Assembly (NCBI GenBank): GCA_963966185.1
Contig: CAWZYM010000231.1
Span: 514,001-578,000, forward strand
Direction of reading: 5' to 3'
DNA length: 64,000 nt
DNA from: Rhabditoides inermis
Taxonomy: Eukaryota > Nematoda > Chromadorea > Rhabditida > Rhabditidae
Part shown: positions 11,610-21,231 of the stretch, one piece after another
How positions within the stretch are numbered: the stretch's first letter is position 1
Layout of the letters: each line of letters opens with the position of its first letter
The notes under the pieces: model-generated
Told to the model about the DNA's origin: nothing
The model's database searches: none
Seen by the model: only the letters and a program-made list of their open reading frames with translations
Translations under genes and position numbers: made by a program

Positions 11610-11816
11610 TAGATAGATAGATAGATTTATTACCGATAACATGAGAAAATCGACATAGCAACAAAAAGTGAACACATGGAAAACGGCAGATATGGATGGG
11701 GTTGAATATAAATAAGGAATAATAACATAATAATATACGAAACAAGAAAATATGGTCTCTATAGGTTGCGCAATTTGCTAGGTGGCATAATATCTAATGT
11801 AGAGAGTTGTGATTTG

Positions 11817-11861
11817 AATTCGCGTTTTCTTTGTGATATCTCAATTGCGTGTTATTGATTG
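11817..11861 (+). repeat. left 45-bp direct repeat of Penelope-like element
   Basis: Matches 15854-15898 over 45 bp and is absent from the uninterrupted retrotransposon copy 2, so it belongs to the inserted element and is not a target duplication. Between it and the reading frame (11862-12702) lies presumed 5' UTR or promoter sequence with no recognised domain. Confidence 0.8.
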
Positions 11862-12702
11862 TATGTTGGCGGCGAGGTGGGGTGATGTGTGGTGGGGCGA
11901 CTCGCCCACTCCCTCTCTGACCCGTCTCCTACATAAATCGATATCTACACATGCGTGAACATAGTTCACACCCCCGTGCCCTTGTGGCAGCCACTCTACG
12001 TCTTTGACGGACCCGGCCTTGCTTGTCTCGGCCACCCCCTTTCACTTATCATTTTTTCACACCTTTTTCATCCTATTACAATACTTTAATAGTATTCACC
12101 AATACATCTTAAAATCAAATCAATCCATCACATACATACCTTTCCACATACATATCTCTCTCTCCTATCACGACCCCTTTCATCCTTCCCTCTCCTTCCA
12201 TAACCTCGACCATCTGAGTGAAACTTCCCGCATACATCGACAATTTTCGTGGTTCCGTATAGGAACCACACCCCCACACTCAACAAACACATGGAATGAT
12301 AGTGTACAAACATATGTACATGCGATCTATTGAGATTAAGCCTCGCTATGCATAATCAATGTGAGCAAACAGCATGTATTACCAACACACGAAATTAAGC
12401 ATGATAGCTGTTTGTCAAGTCACATTACCATAACTCCTACATCTCGAGCGAACAATATGGTGCGATCTACCATGGATTCGAGTTCCAGAAGTGGTCTGCT
12501 CACCGCTTTGACAAGGCTCACAAAGCCAACTCAATGGGTTAGGTCCCGCGAGGAGTCATGAGAGTTGGCAGCCTCATGTGAGTGTAGGTCCCCTGGACCC
12601 TAAGCAGTTGTGATTCCTCACCTCATATCAAACGCGGCTACGACAGCCTTACAGTCGGCGAACACACACCCCACTCGAACCCCCTATTACTATAACCATA
12701 AA

Positions 12703-15492
12703 ATGAAATGTGTGCGGGAGCCGTCTGGATTGAGAGTGGATCTGCCTGAATCTAATACTGTCACTGGAAATCCATGTGGAAACGGAAGATGTAAAATATG
12801 TCCTAAAATACAATTCACAAATAAGGTAACCAGTTATGCAACAAATCTGAATTGTATAACTATGAAAGAAGGAAGTGCTAATTGTCAATCGAAAAACCTA
12901 ATTTACCTTATTGAATGTAACATTTGTAATGTGCAATATGTTGGAGAAACAACTAGAACACTGAAAATAAGAATGGGAGAACACAGAACATCAATTAAAT
13001 ACAATAAATATCACACATATCTTTGTAAGCACTTTCAAACGAGCGATCATTGCAGCGAAGATTTCAGAATCACTATTCTGGACAATTTACCGGAAAATTC
13101 TCAGAAGAGTATTTTATTGGATAAAGAAGTGCAATGGATAAGAATGCTTAATACTGCATATCCGTACGGTCTGAATGATCAAATAAAAGGATTCGGTAAT
13201 ATATCTGAAATCAACACCACAGATTGTGAAATTAAAAGTCAGCCTTACAATTGTTTGAAGTTAGAACTACCTAAAAAGAGTAATAGAGGAAAGAAACGAA
13301 GATCAATAAAACTCCACCAAAATAACAACACAGTCGATAATGTAATAGATTCTATAAGAAATCTTGAATCTAAAAAGTTATACGATTATCAAAGAAAACT
13401 CAATAAACACATTCTGAAACAGCTCACTAATTATATGATTAATAGTGACGATTATCAGACGCTAGATAAAACAATGAAATTAAAAATATTTGGAATTGTT
13501 TCTAAAGAATTATCAAATAAAAACTGTGAACGAACGAAACCTAAATTTCATAATCTAACTCTACAATTTTATGGGAAGTTCATGAATGATTTGAACGTTT
13601 CGAAAATAATAAATAGAGAATTGCGCAAAACTACAAACACGATCTCATCTGTTGATCAACTATTAGATACAAGAGTAACATATTCATATACTGACTCAAC
13701 CAGTAGAATTTTGTTTAATTACAACTCATTTTTAAAACACCTATCCAACCACAAAATCAAACAAATACTTAATAAAGAATGCGCCTGCAAACATTATAAG
13801 AACTTTATAAACACTCACTACAATCACGTTGTTACCGGTAATTTGAGTATAATTAAAAACAATAAACTTAGATCAATATTCGAGAAAGGAACAAAATATA
13901 GAGAAGAAACTCAAATTAACTTTCAGACTGTTCTAATAAATCTAACTCAAATAACCTCTAATCATTTAGACAAACTCTCAAAGATTTACACAATCCCATA
14001 CGATAAACTAAAACTACTAAAGGAAGTAATAAATACAAAGCTTTCTATCAGGCTAGAAAAATTAAAATCCAATATCGAACATGCTAACACGAATATAAGT
14101 AATTGCACACAAGAAATAAAGAAACTACACTCTGATTTTGTTATCACGTGTATTGATAAAGCATCCGGAAACTATGCAATCACTTGTAAAAAGTTATATC
14201 TAATCACTTTAAATAAAGAACTAGGGTATGATCATGTCAATAATATAGTCAATAACACAAATGAAACATACGCCATTTACGACAAAGAAATGGAATCGGA
14301 AATTGTACTACGACACCTCATAACGACCAAAAACAACAAGTTAACTACAACTACTGATCAACAAGTTCTGCCTAAAATTTATGCAATCCCAAAGATGCAC
14401 AAAACCCCAATCAAATTCCGATTCATAACTGGAGCATACAATAGCAGTTTGAAACCGATTTCAATTGAGCTACAAAGAATTTTATCATTCATAAAAACGC
14501 ACTTTAAAAGATATTGCACTGTAATTTCAGAACGTTTTGGAACAAACATGTACTGGTCAATAAACAATAGTTTGGAAGTCATACACAAGCTCAAAATGAT
14601 TCAAAACAGATTGGATATGAAAATATTTACTGCAGATTTTAGTAGCCTATTCACAAATTTGCCTCATTCTATCGTTAAACAAAACCTGTTCGAACTAGTT
14701 GAATTATGTTTTAAAAACAGTAAACAAGACTACATCTGTACAACCTATAAAAATGTGTTTTATACAAATAACAGTCAAGAAATCAAATACAACTATTATG
14801 ATAAAAACGATGTGAAATATCTCATTGAATTTGTTTTGGAAAACAGTTTTGCAAAATACGGAAATAACATTTTCAAACAAATTTCTGGAATTCCGCAAGG
14901 AAATAATGCGTCACCTATGATAGCTGACCTAACTCTGAGCTTCATGGAGTACAAATTCTGTAAACAAAACATTGAATACCTCAAACATAAACATTTTAAT
15001 TGCTTCAGATATATGGATGATATTCTAGTCATTTATAAGGAATGCAGCATGATCAACAAAATACAAAATGATATTTACCATAGCTCACTTACTCTAGAAC
15101 AAACAAATACAGATCCGAATACAACAGTCTTTTTAGATTTGAACATTCATTTAGATAACAACAAGTTCATTACTAAACTTTACAATAAAACTGACGATTA
15201 CAATTTTCATGTTGTTCGTTTTCCACATGCAACTAGTAATATATCGTTGAATGTATCATACAATTGTTTACATGGAGAACTATTAAGAATCTTCCGTTGT
15301 TGTTCGAAATATGAAGACTTCAAAGAACGTTGCAAGCAGCTTTTTGAAACCTATAGTAATAATGCTCATAATCGTTCGCACGTTAAATTACAACTTTCTA
15401 AATCAGTTCTCTCTCATAATGTTCTTAAAACCAAATACAATTTGCATGCAAAACGGAATTTTATAGAATTCACCACTCATGTCACTGGCTAG
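12703..15492 (+). CDS. Penelope-like GIY-YIG endonuclease / reverse transcriptase
   Basis: The frame is open from 12604; the first ATG is at 12703 (929 residues), with a GTG at 12610 giving 960. Numbered from the GTG, a Cys knuckle (C56, C61, C64) precedes GIY-YIG: IYL at 98-100, YVGET at 110-114, the conserved Arg in KIRMGEH, and a Glu at 173 in KEVQWI. A Lys/Asn-rich linker follows, then the Penelope-type RT: PKIYAIPKMHK near 589, TADFSSLFTN near 675 (catalytic Asp), GIPQGNNASP near 760 and YMDD at 801-804. No frameshift or stop breaks it, so this copy may encode an active enzyme. It would nick DNA and prime reverse transcription in the nucleus. Codon use is far more AT-rich than the CR1-like ORF1. 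Confidence 0.85.
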   Translation: MKCVREPSGLRVDLPESNTVTGNPCGNGRCKICPKIQFTNKVTSYATNLNCITMKEGSANCQSKNLIYLIECNICNVQYVGETTRTLKIRMGEHRTSIKYNKYHTYLCKHFQTSDHCSEDFRITILDNLPENSQKSILLDKEVQWIRMLNTAYPYGLNDQIKGFGNISEINTTDCEIKSQPYNCLKLELPKKSNRGKKRRSIKLHQNNNTVDNVIDSIRNLESKKLYDYQRKLNKHILKQLTNYMINSDDYQTLDKTMKLKIFGIVSKELSNKNCERTKPKFHNLTLQFYGKFMNDLNVSKIINRELRKTTNTISSVDQLLDTRVTYSYTDSTSRILFNYNSFLKHLSNHKIKQILNKECACKHYKNFINTHYNHVVTGNLSIIKNNKLRSIFEKGTKYREETQINFQTVLINLTQITSNHLDKLSKIYTIPYDKLKLLKEVINTKLSIRLEKLKSNIEHANTNISNCTQEIKKLHSDFVITCIDKASGNYAITCKKLYLITLNKELGYDHVNNIVNNTNETYAIYDKEMESEIVLRHLITTKNNKLTTTTDQQVLPKIYAIPKMHKTPIKFRFITGAYNSSLKPISIELQRILSFIKTHFKRYCTVISERFGTNMYWSINNSLEVIHKLKMIQNRLDMKIFTADFSSLFTNLPHSIVKQNLFELVELCFKNSKQDYICTTYKNVFYTNNSQEIKYNYYDKNDVKYLIEFVLENSFAKYGNNIFKQISGIPQGNNASPMIADLTLSFMEYKFCKQNIEYLKHKHFNCFRYMDDILVIYKECSMINKIQNDIYHSSLTLEQTNTDPNTTVFLDLNIHLDNNKFITKLYNKTDDYNFHVVRFPHATSNISLNVSYNCLHGELLRIFRCCSKYEDFKERCKQLFETYSNNAHNRSHVKLQLSKSVLSHNVLKTKYNLHAKRNFIEFTTHVTG

Positions 15493-15785
15493 ATTGGAGT
15501 CCACTTCGGAATGAGTGTACTCTGCTCTCGCAATTCTGATCTACCCTAAACGATCTACTTTTCTCGAAAGTTCTGCCCACTCCGCTTATCAGTCGTCTCG
15601 AACACTTGCCTCATTCATTCAGTCGCGTTCAATGATAGCAACCTGCCGCTCTCTCCTTACAACTCTAAAAACGTTGTCCGTCCCCCATATTCAAACCTTT
15701 TTCCCACCAATATCGAAATATTTCATTGTCTATTATTTTCCCCATATCGAATAATCATAGTGAACACTTTCCATCAACTTCATCT

Positions 15786-15843
15786 CTGATGAGACTCCGG
15801 GTTGATGGAAGGCTCAGGTGGTAAGATGCTAGGAGTCGAAACC
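15786..15843 (+). ncRNA. hammerhead-ribozyme-like core in element 3' region
   Basis: CTGATGAG at 15786-15793 and CGAAAC at 15837-15842 are the two conserved hammerhead core strands. They flank a perfect six-pair stem II (GACTCC at 15793-15798 with GGAGTC at 15832-15837) closed by an unusually long 33-nt loop. Hammerheads are known in Penelope-like element termini. I could not draw a convincing stem III or cleavage site, and CCATCAAC upstream can pair with GTTGATGG inside the loop instead, so activity is uncertain. Confidence 0.4.
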
Positions 15844-15853
15844 ACTTGATCCA

Positions 15854-15898
15854 AATTCGCGTTTTCTTTGTGATATCTCAATTGCGTGTTATTGATTG
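15854..15898 (+). repeat. right 45-bp direct repeat of Penelope-like element
   Basis: Partner of 11817-11861. It supplies the false C-terminal residues and stop (at 15889) of the truncated retrotransposon RT frame on the minus strand. Confidence 0.8.
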
Positions 15899-17673
15899 AA
15901 GACGGAAGGGTCGTTGACGGAAACTAAGTCATGAGGAAGGGAGTTCCAAATTACGAAGGTTCTGCTTAAAAAAGTGCTAGTACGGCCTGTGTGATCGAAT
16001 GAGGGAACAATCCTAAATTCATGAGAGCCGCGAGTACGAGTTGGAATAACTGCGAAAAGCCCATGATAGTCTAAAGTCGTTTTTGAGTGAATAACTTTGT
16101 GTATGTAAGTGACGTCATTTAAGAATCGCCTATTTTCAAGAGATTGAAGATTAAAAAATTGAAGGCGTTCGGGGTATGATAAGTTGCGTCCGATACGCTG
16201 ACACACACGTCGAGTATAATAGCGTTGTATGCTTTCGATTAGGTTTACAGAAGCAACGTCAGTAGGGTTCCAGAGCTCGGTACAATATTCTAGTTTACAG
16301 CGAAAGTAGGTAGTGTACGCAGTAATCAGAAGAGTGGGGCTTCGTGTTTTGTATGTGCGAAGGAAATCATTTATAGAATAGAGAGTTTGCTGAACAATTT
16401 GTTTTAGATGATCACGGAACAACAAGTTATTATTCACTAGAATACCAAGATCTTTGGCAGCATCTATTGGTTTGAGAACGCAGCCGTGAGCTGTATAAGT
16501 GTGCCTTGGATTCCGCTTGCCTATATGCAATATTTGTGTTTTCTCAGTGGATATCTGAAGACCCCAAGTGGCTGACCAAGCTGCGACTGTGTCGATAGCT
16601 TTTTGAAAGGTAGTTGCAGCAGTAGTGCTGGTATAATTGAAATGATAGGAAATTTTCAGATCATCAGCGTAAAGCGCATGATAAACATCTTTTGGAAGGT
16701 TATCTGGAATGTTATCAATGAAAATGTTGAACAACAGGGGACCAAGACATGAGCCTTGTGGAACGCCACAATTAACGACACGCGGTGAAGAACGCCTTGA
16801 GCCGATCATGATAGACTGCTTTCGATTTTTGAGAAATTCGATTATCCAGCCAAGCGCGTTTCCGCGAATACCGATAGCGTCAAGTTTCTTAAAAAGAAGA
16901 TCGTGATTTATAGTGTCAAATGCTTTCTTAAAATCAAAGTAAATACAAGCGATAACAAAATCGGATGAAGTATGCTTGCACCAGTTCATATGACATTCAA
17001 TCAGTTGCGCATTAGTAGATCGATTTTTGCGGAAACCAAATTGTTTTTCCGAGAGTAAGCTATGCTGTTCTAAATATTTTGTGATCTGCTGAACACAGAT
17101 TCTTTCCATTACTTTGGAAATGCTACAAGTGAGAGAAATCGGCCTGTAGTTTGAAACAGATTCACGTGCGCCTTTTTTGAATAATGGTTTTACCCAAGCT
17201 TCTTTCCAAATAGATGGGATTTTTCTGACAGACATGGACATTGCAAAAAGAATCGTCAATGGAACGGAAATGGAATTAACTGTTTGTTTTAGAAACACAT
17301 TATTTATGCCGTCTGGAGAAGTGTTATATTTAGAATCAAGTTTGGAAATAGTTTTATGAACTCCAAGGAAAGTAATATCGATCATGTCAAGTGAATGCGA
17401 GAGTTTAGGCAAGTCAGTACCAGGTGGTGCATCGATATTGCGATATACCGAATCAAAATAGTCAGCAAAGATTTCGCATTTATCGAGCGTGTTGTGAATG
17501 AATTCGCCATCTTGGCAAACTGCGCCGATGCCACCGTCGGGATGCATTTTATTTCGAACATCGCGATAGAAAGCTGATTTATTACCATTCAAGATTAGTT
17601 TAGACTCTCGCTTGCAATTCCAAGAAGTTATTGCTTTACGTAGGCGACGCTGTGATCTATCAGATTCAATCAT
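15889..17673 (-). pseudogene. CR1-like reverse transcriptase (ORF2b), copy 1, C-terminus cut by insertion
   Basis: 594 codons from ATG 17673. RT motifs are intact: NYRPIS at 175-180, FDFKKAFD at 246-253 (catalytic Asp), GVPQGS at 303-308 and YADD at 335-338. After residue about 591 the frame enters the Penelope-like element and stops; copy 2 shows about 15 further native residues ending PPSKLRNL. The ATG overlaps the TGA stop of the upstream endonuclease frame as ATGA. In CR1 relatives endonuclease and RT are one protein, so the split is either an old frameshift or a reinitiation site. Confidence 0.85.
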
Positions 17674-18758
17674 TCAATGGAGTGAGGTCTTGTTTTAGAA
17701 AGTTTAATTGCCTGTCGCTTCAGCTTTTGTAGATAACGAGGTAATAAGCGGGGGCGATTGATAGCCGGAGCGACAAGCGAAATATTTGAATCAATAATGC
17801 CATTTATGATTTCGTAAAACTTAGATGCAGCTTGCTCTACCGTCTTTCCAATAAAAACTTGTGTCCATCGAATAGAATCTATAGCATTGTTAATAACATC
17901 CCAATTTGCTTTTTTGAAATTTCTCATGAAATGAGGTTTTTGGTGTTCGGGAGTGTCTTCGATGCGCAATACAAATTCAACGGGTAGGTGATCGCATGTG
18001 CTGAAACGATCATAGACGCGCGTACTAGTTACAAGAGAGGAATTGTCGACCAGGATTATATCAAGAGTGTTTGATTTTATGCCAGTTCGTTTGACCATAG
18101 TTGGCTTATTAACTGTTTGACACATCGAATGCAAGCAAGCGAAATCCAAGAGCGATTTGTCAAATGAGTCAAATGCACGGCTGCATTTCCAATCAATTGA
18201 GGGCGCATTGAAATCGCCTAACACAACATGTGATCTATTTTCTGAATCAACAAGTGAATCTAGTTCAGAGATGAGCTGGAACCCTGTTCTTTTTATTTCG
18301 GGAGTGGAACCGGGAGTACGGTAGCAAGCAATGAAACGTATTGGTCTGTCTATGAGCAAATGATTGGAAGGGAAAATGTCGAATGAGAGAATTTCGGAGA
18401 GATTATTGATAGATATTGATCTAATGAGCTTGATAGAAATGTTTGATTGATACAACGCCATTACACCACCTGCATGAGTTAGCCTATCGGAACGCAGTAT
18501 AGTATAGCGACCACCCAATGAGAGTGACGCAATTGATTCGTGTGGGCTGAGCCACGTTTCAGTCAATATAACAATCATGGGCTTTTCGGTGTTTAAAAGA
18601 GATTCAAGTTCATACAGCTTGTTTCTAACCGAGCGCACGTTAATAAGCAGAACCTTCGAAGTCGGAATTTTAACATAGTTACTAGAATCAACGAGGTTAC
18701 ATCCTACAGTATCACAATCTACATTATCTACAAAAGAGTGAGGGGAAGCCACCTGCAC
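17670..18758 (-). CDS. APE-type endonuclease (ORF2a), copy 1
   Basis: Numbered from a GTG at 18758, as no ATG precedes the domain. It shows the apurinic-endonuclease fold residues of non-LTR elements: NVRS at 40-43, TETWL at 66-70 (metal-binding Glu), GDFN at 181-184 and DH at 256-257. It would nick target DNA for target-primed reverse transcription. It lies in the same frame as ORF1, separated by one UAG at 18795-18797 and 12 sense codons, which suggests stop-codon readthrough. It ends in TGA overlapping the RT start. Confidence 0.8.
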   Translation of the reverse strand: MQVASPHSFVDNVDCDTVGCNLVDSSNYVKIPTSKVLLINVRSVRNKLYELESLLNTEKPMIVILTETWLSPHESIASLSLGGRYTILRSDRLTHAGGVMALYQSNISIKLIRSISINNLSEILSFDIFPSNHLLIDRPIRFIACYRTPGSTPEIKRTGFQLISELDSLVDSENRSHVVLGDFNAPSIDWKCSRAFDSFDKSLLDFACLHSMCQTVNKPTMVKRTGIKSNTLDIILVDNSSLVTSTRVYDRFSTCDHLPVEFVLRIEDTPEHQKPHFMRNFKKANWDVINNAIDSIRWTQVFIGKTVEQAASKFYEIINGIIDSNISLVAPAINRPRLLPRYLQKLKRQAIKLSKTRPHSIE

Positions 18759-18794
18759 ATAGAGAGGGGGAAGAACTGGTGCCTGACGAGCTCC

Positions 18795-19826
18795 CTAGGA
18801 GACAGCGGACTCCATCGGCACGACAGCGGGCTCGGAAGAGGATCCGGCGACGTTGAGCTGCGAGTCCTCGGCGACACGCTTCGGCTCCTGGAAAGTGCCT
18901 CCGGCAGACTGGTCAGCAACCCTCTTAGACCCGCGAGTAGAAGAGACAGAGCGCGCGGTAGAAGCGGAAGCAGCGCGAGAACGGGAAGCACGAGACTGCG
19001 AGCGCGCGGAAGCGGCGGCGGCGGTGGTGGAACGGCTGCTCCTGGAGGCGGGGGCGATGGGCTGCACGAACTCGCTGACGAGAGGCGGAGGGGGCGCGGC
19101 TGCAGTCGCGGGCGCGTGATCCTTGAAGTCGCGGGGAACCCGAAGCTTGACGAGACGGCAGTCACGTACAACGAAGGCGACCTTGCCGGCAGCTTCGTTG
19201 AGGGTCTTGGCCTGCGTCCGGAGAGCGCGATCCTCGGCGAGCTCCTCCTCCGTGTAGTCACGACGAGCATAGCGGAATTGAACCGTCTCCAGCTCCGACC
19301 ACCTGTGCGAGTAAATGCCCGAAAGCAGGCGGTCCCTGAGCAGGTTCGTCTCCAGCTGGACCTTGATGATGCGGTTTCCCTTGGGCGGTCGGACAGCGGG
19401 GTGGCGGTGGCAAGAGATCTTCTTCTGGCCGTACAGTTGGATCAGCTCCTCGTCACCGGTGGCGCGAACGAGCTCCCCGATGAAGAGGAAATCGTCCTTG
19501 GTGGTCTCCTCTTCAGTCCTCTTCTCTTCCCTGCCGACGATAACGGCACGGGTCGCCTTGTCGAGGAACACGGCGCGAGCCGACTCCGAGTGCATCGCGC
19601 GTGCCACACTCGGGTAGGTGAGCGTGGGAAAGTGGGGCGAGCGGGCGGCAGGGGGCGAGTCGATTGCAGCCACCAGACGAGACAGTGCCGCGGTGTTTTG
19701 CGACACCGTCTCTTGAATAGCCTCCAACTGCTTGCCCTGGTTGGCGATGAGCTTGCCGTGCTGCTCGATCAGGAGATTCTGCTGCTCGAGCATGCGAGAG
19801 AAGAAAGCGAATTGGGAAGAATCCAT
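18795..19826 (-). CDS. CR1-like ORF1 protein, copy 1
   Basis: 343 residues from ATG 19826. Residues about 5-55 are a Gln/Leu-rich coiled coil, the usual trimerisation region of ORF1 proteins. Residues about 130-235 (RIIKVQLETNLLRDRLLSGI, then RRDYTEEELAEDRALRTQAK) resemble the RRM-like RNA-binding segment of non-LTR ORF1 proteins. The C-terminal third is Ser/Arg/Ala-rich and basic; I see no CCHC knuckle. The role is RNA binding in the retrotransposition particle. The gene is strikingly GC-rich beside its AT-rich neighbours. The long plus-strand frame opposite it is a GC-bias shadow. Confidence 0.75.
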   Translation of the reverse strand: MDSSQFAFFSRMLEQQNLLIEQHGKLIANQGKQLEAIQETVSQNTAALSRLVAAIDSPPAARSPHFPTLTYPSVARAMHSESARAVFLDKATRAVIVGREEKRTEEETTKDDFLFIGELVRATGDEELIQLYGQKKISCHRHPAVRPPKGNRIIKVQLETNLLRDRLLSGIYSHRWSELETVQFRYARRDYTEEELAEDRALRTQAKTLNEAAGKVAFVVRDCRLVKLRVPRDFKDHAPATAAAPPPPLVSEFVQPIAPASRSSRSTTAAAASARSQSRASRSRAASASTARSVSSTRGSKRVADQSAGGTFQEPKRVAEDSQLNVAGSSSEPAVVPMESAVS

Positions 19827-20075
19827 GGCAGTACCTGGTTTGGGTGGCTTTTACTCCATACAAAAAACCACCCAAAAGAGCGAGAGAGTGAGAAAGAGGG
19901 AAGCGCGCAAGAGATGGAAGCAGCTAACCCGATTCACGGTACGGGCCCAGTTTCATAAACGTAGTTGGCCAAGTTGGCGTGAAGCTGCGGTAGATCAGGG
20001 GGCGATCAATACGGCAGTGGCGCGGGAGAGGGGCGAATAGGGCAACCACTCTCTAGCGAGACACGCGAGGGAATG

Positions 20076-20101
20076 ACACAGAAGGTCGGCGGTTCGAGCC
20101 C
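20076..20101 (+). other. inverted 26-bp tRNA fragment at retrotransposon 5' junction
   Basis: ACACAGAAGG through GAGCCC reproduces the sense strand of the tRNA from anticodon-stem 3' side to T arm, but on the plus strand, back to back with the intact minus-strand tRNA starting at 20102. Together they form a strong foldback. The same joint occurs at 36248-36273. Confidence 0.85.
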
Positions 20102-21231
20102 TGATCTCGGGCGGGCTCGAACCGCCGACCTTCTGTGTGTTAGACAGATGTGATAACCACTACACCACGAGACCACATGTTCGCACGGCGATGGGACCGA
20201 GCTTTCCTCTCGCGGTAGCGAAGAATCGTTTTTCCCCAAAAAGACAAAACTACATGAACTGACTTCCGTACATGCGTAGTGTTATCACTATCCACTGAGT
20301 TGCGGCAGAATAAAAGAATTGATCTCAGGCGGGCTCGAACCGCCGACCTTCTGTGTGTTAGACAGATGTGATAACCACTACACCACGAGACCACGTTTTA
20401 ATGCTTCAAAACTATTAACAAAATCATAAGAACATCTTTTCGTGTGACGCAAAAGAATTGATCTCGGGCGGGCTAGAACCGCCGACCTTCTGTGTGTTAG
20501 ACAGATGTGATAACCACTACACCACGAGACCACGTTTTGATTCTTCAAAACTATCAACAAAATCATAAGAACATCTTTTCGTGTGACGCAAAAGAATTGA
20601 TCTCGGGCGGGCTCGAACCGCCGACCTTCTGTGTGTTAGACAGATGTGATAACCACTACACCACGAGACCACGTTTTGATTCTTCAAAACTATCAACAAA
20701 ATCATAAGAACATCTTTTCGTGTGACGCAAAAGAATTGATCTCGGGCGGGCTCGAACCGCCGACCTTCTGTGTGTTAGACAGATGTGATAACCACTACAC
20801 CACGAGACCACATGTTCGCACAGCGATGGGACCGAGCTTTCCTCTCGCGGTAGCGAAGAATCGTTTTTCACCAAAAGACAAAACTACATGAACTGACTTC
20901 CGTACATGCGTAGTGTTATCACTATCCACTGAGTTGCGGCAGAATAAAAGAATTGATCTCAGGCGCGCTCGAACCGCCGACCTTCTGTGTGTTAGACAGA
21001 TGTGATAACCACTACACCACGAGACCACGTTTTAATGCTTTAAAACTATCAACAAAATCATAAGAACATCTTTTCGTGTGACGCAAAAGAATTGATCTCG
21101 GGCGGGCTCGAACCGCCGACCTTCTGTGTGTTAGACAGATGTGATAACCACTACACCACGAGACCACGTTTTGATTCTTCAAAACTATCAACAAAATCAT
21201 AAGAACATCTTTTCGTGTGACGCAAAGGAAT

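Larger units (their letters stand above)
11817..15898 (+). mobile_element. Penelope-like element with N-terminal GIY-YIG (Naiad/Chlamys type)
   Basis: The element interrupts the RT C-terminus of the CR1-like copy. Joining 11816 to 15899 restores exactly the sequence seen in copy 2 near 29935, so the borders are firm to within a shared TTGAA. A 45-bp direct repeat bounds it (11817-11861 and 15854-15898), as in the partly duplicated pseudo-LTR ends of Penelope-like elements. A long plus-strand frame encodes a zinc-binding knuckle, GIY-YIG nuclease and RT in that order. Classical Penelope elements carry GIY-YIG after the RT; the reverse order defines the N-permuted Naiad and Chlamys groups. A hammerhead-like core lies near the right end. 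Confidence 0.8.
11610..20075 (-). mobile_element. CR1-like non-LTR retrotransposon, copy 1 (split by a Penelope-like element)
   Basis: The 3' end is at 11610 with a (TCTA)n tail in the sense direction. 11610-11816 holds the last part of the RT frame and the 3' UTR; 15899-20075 holds most of the RT, the endonuclease, ORF1 and about 250 nt of 5' UTR. Removing the insertion leaves about 4.4 kb, the same as copy 2. Domain order is ORF1 (coiled coil plus RNA-binding-like domain), APE endonuclease, RT. RT motifs suit the CR1/Jockey group; the clade is inferred by eye. The left flank ends at tRNA position 73 and the right flank restarts with the same TGA, implying a 3-bp target duplication. Confidence 0.85.

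Noticed and set aside
11610..11630. (GATA)n run as an independent microsatellite into which the element inserted
   Set aside because: It is at the same place in both copies, directly after the 3' UTR, so it is the element's own 3' tail.
11817..11861. 45-bp direct repeat as a target-site duplication
   Set aside because: The sequence is absent from the empty site in copy 2 (near 29935), so it belongs to the inserted element.
12610..12702. GTG at 12610 as the start of the Penelope-like protein, and GTG at 18758 as start of the endonuclease
   Set aside because: GTG is not a normal eukaryotic start. The first uses ATG 12703; the second has no ATG and probably depends on readthrough.
18738..19958. 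406-codon plus-strand frame opposite ORF1 (and 34712-36130 in copy 2)
   Set aside because: GC-rich shadow of ORF1; no domain, and the minus strand has the coiled coil and RNA-binding signatures.
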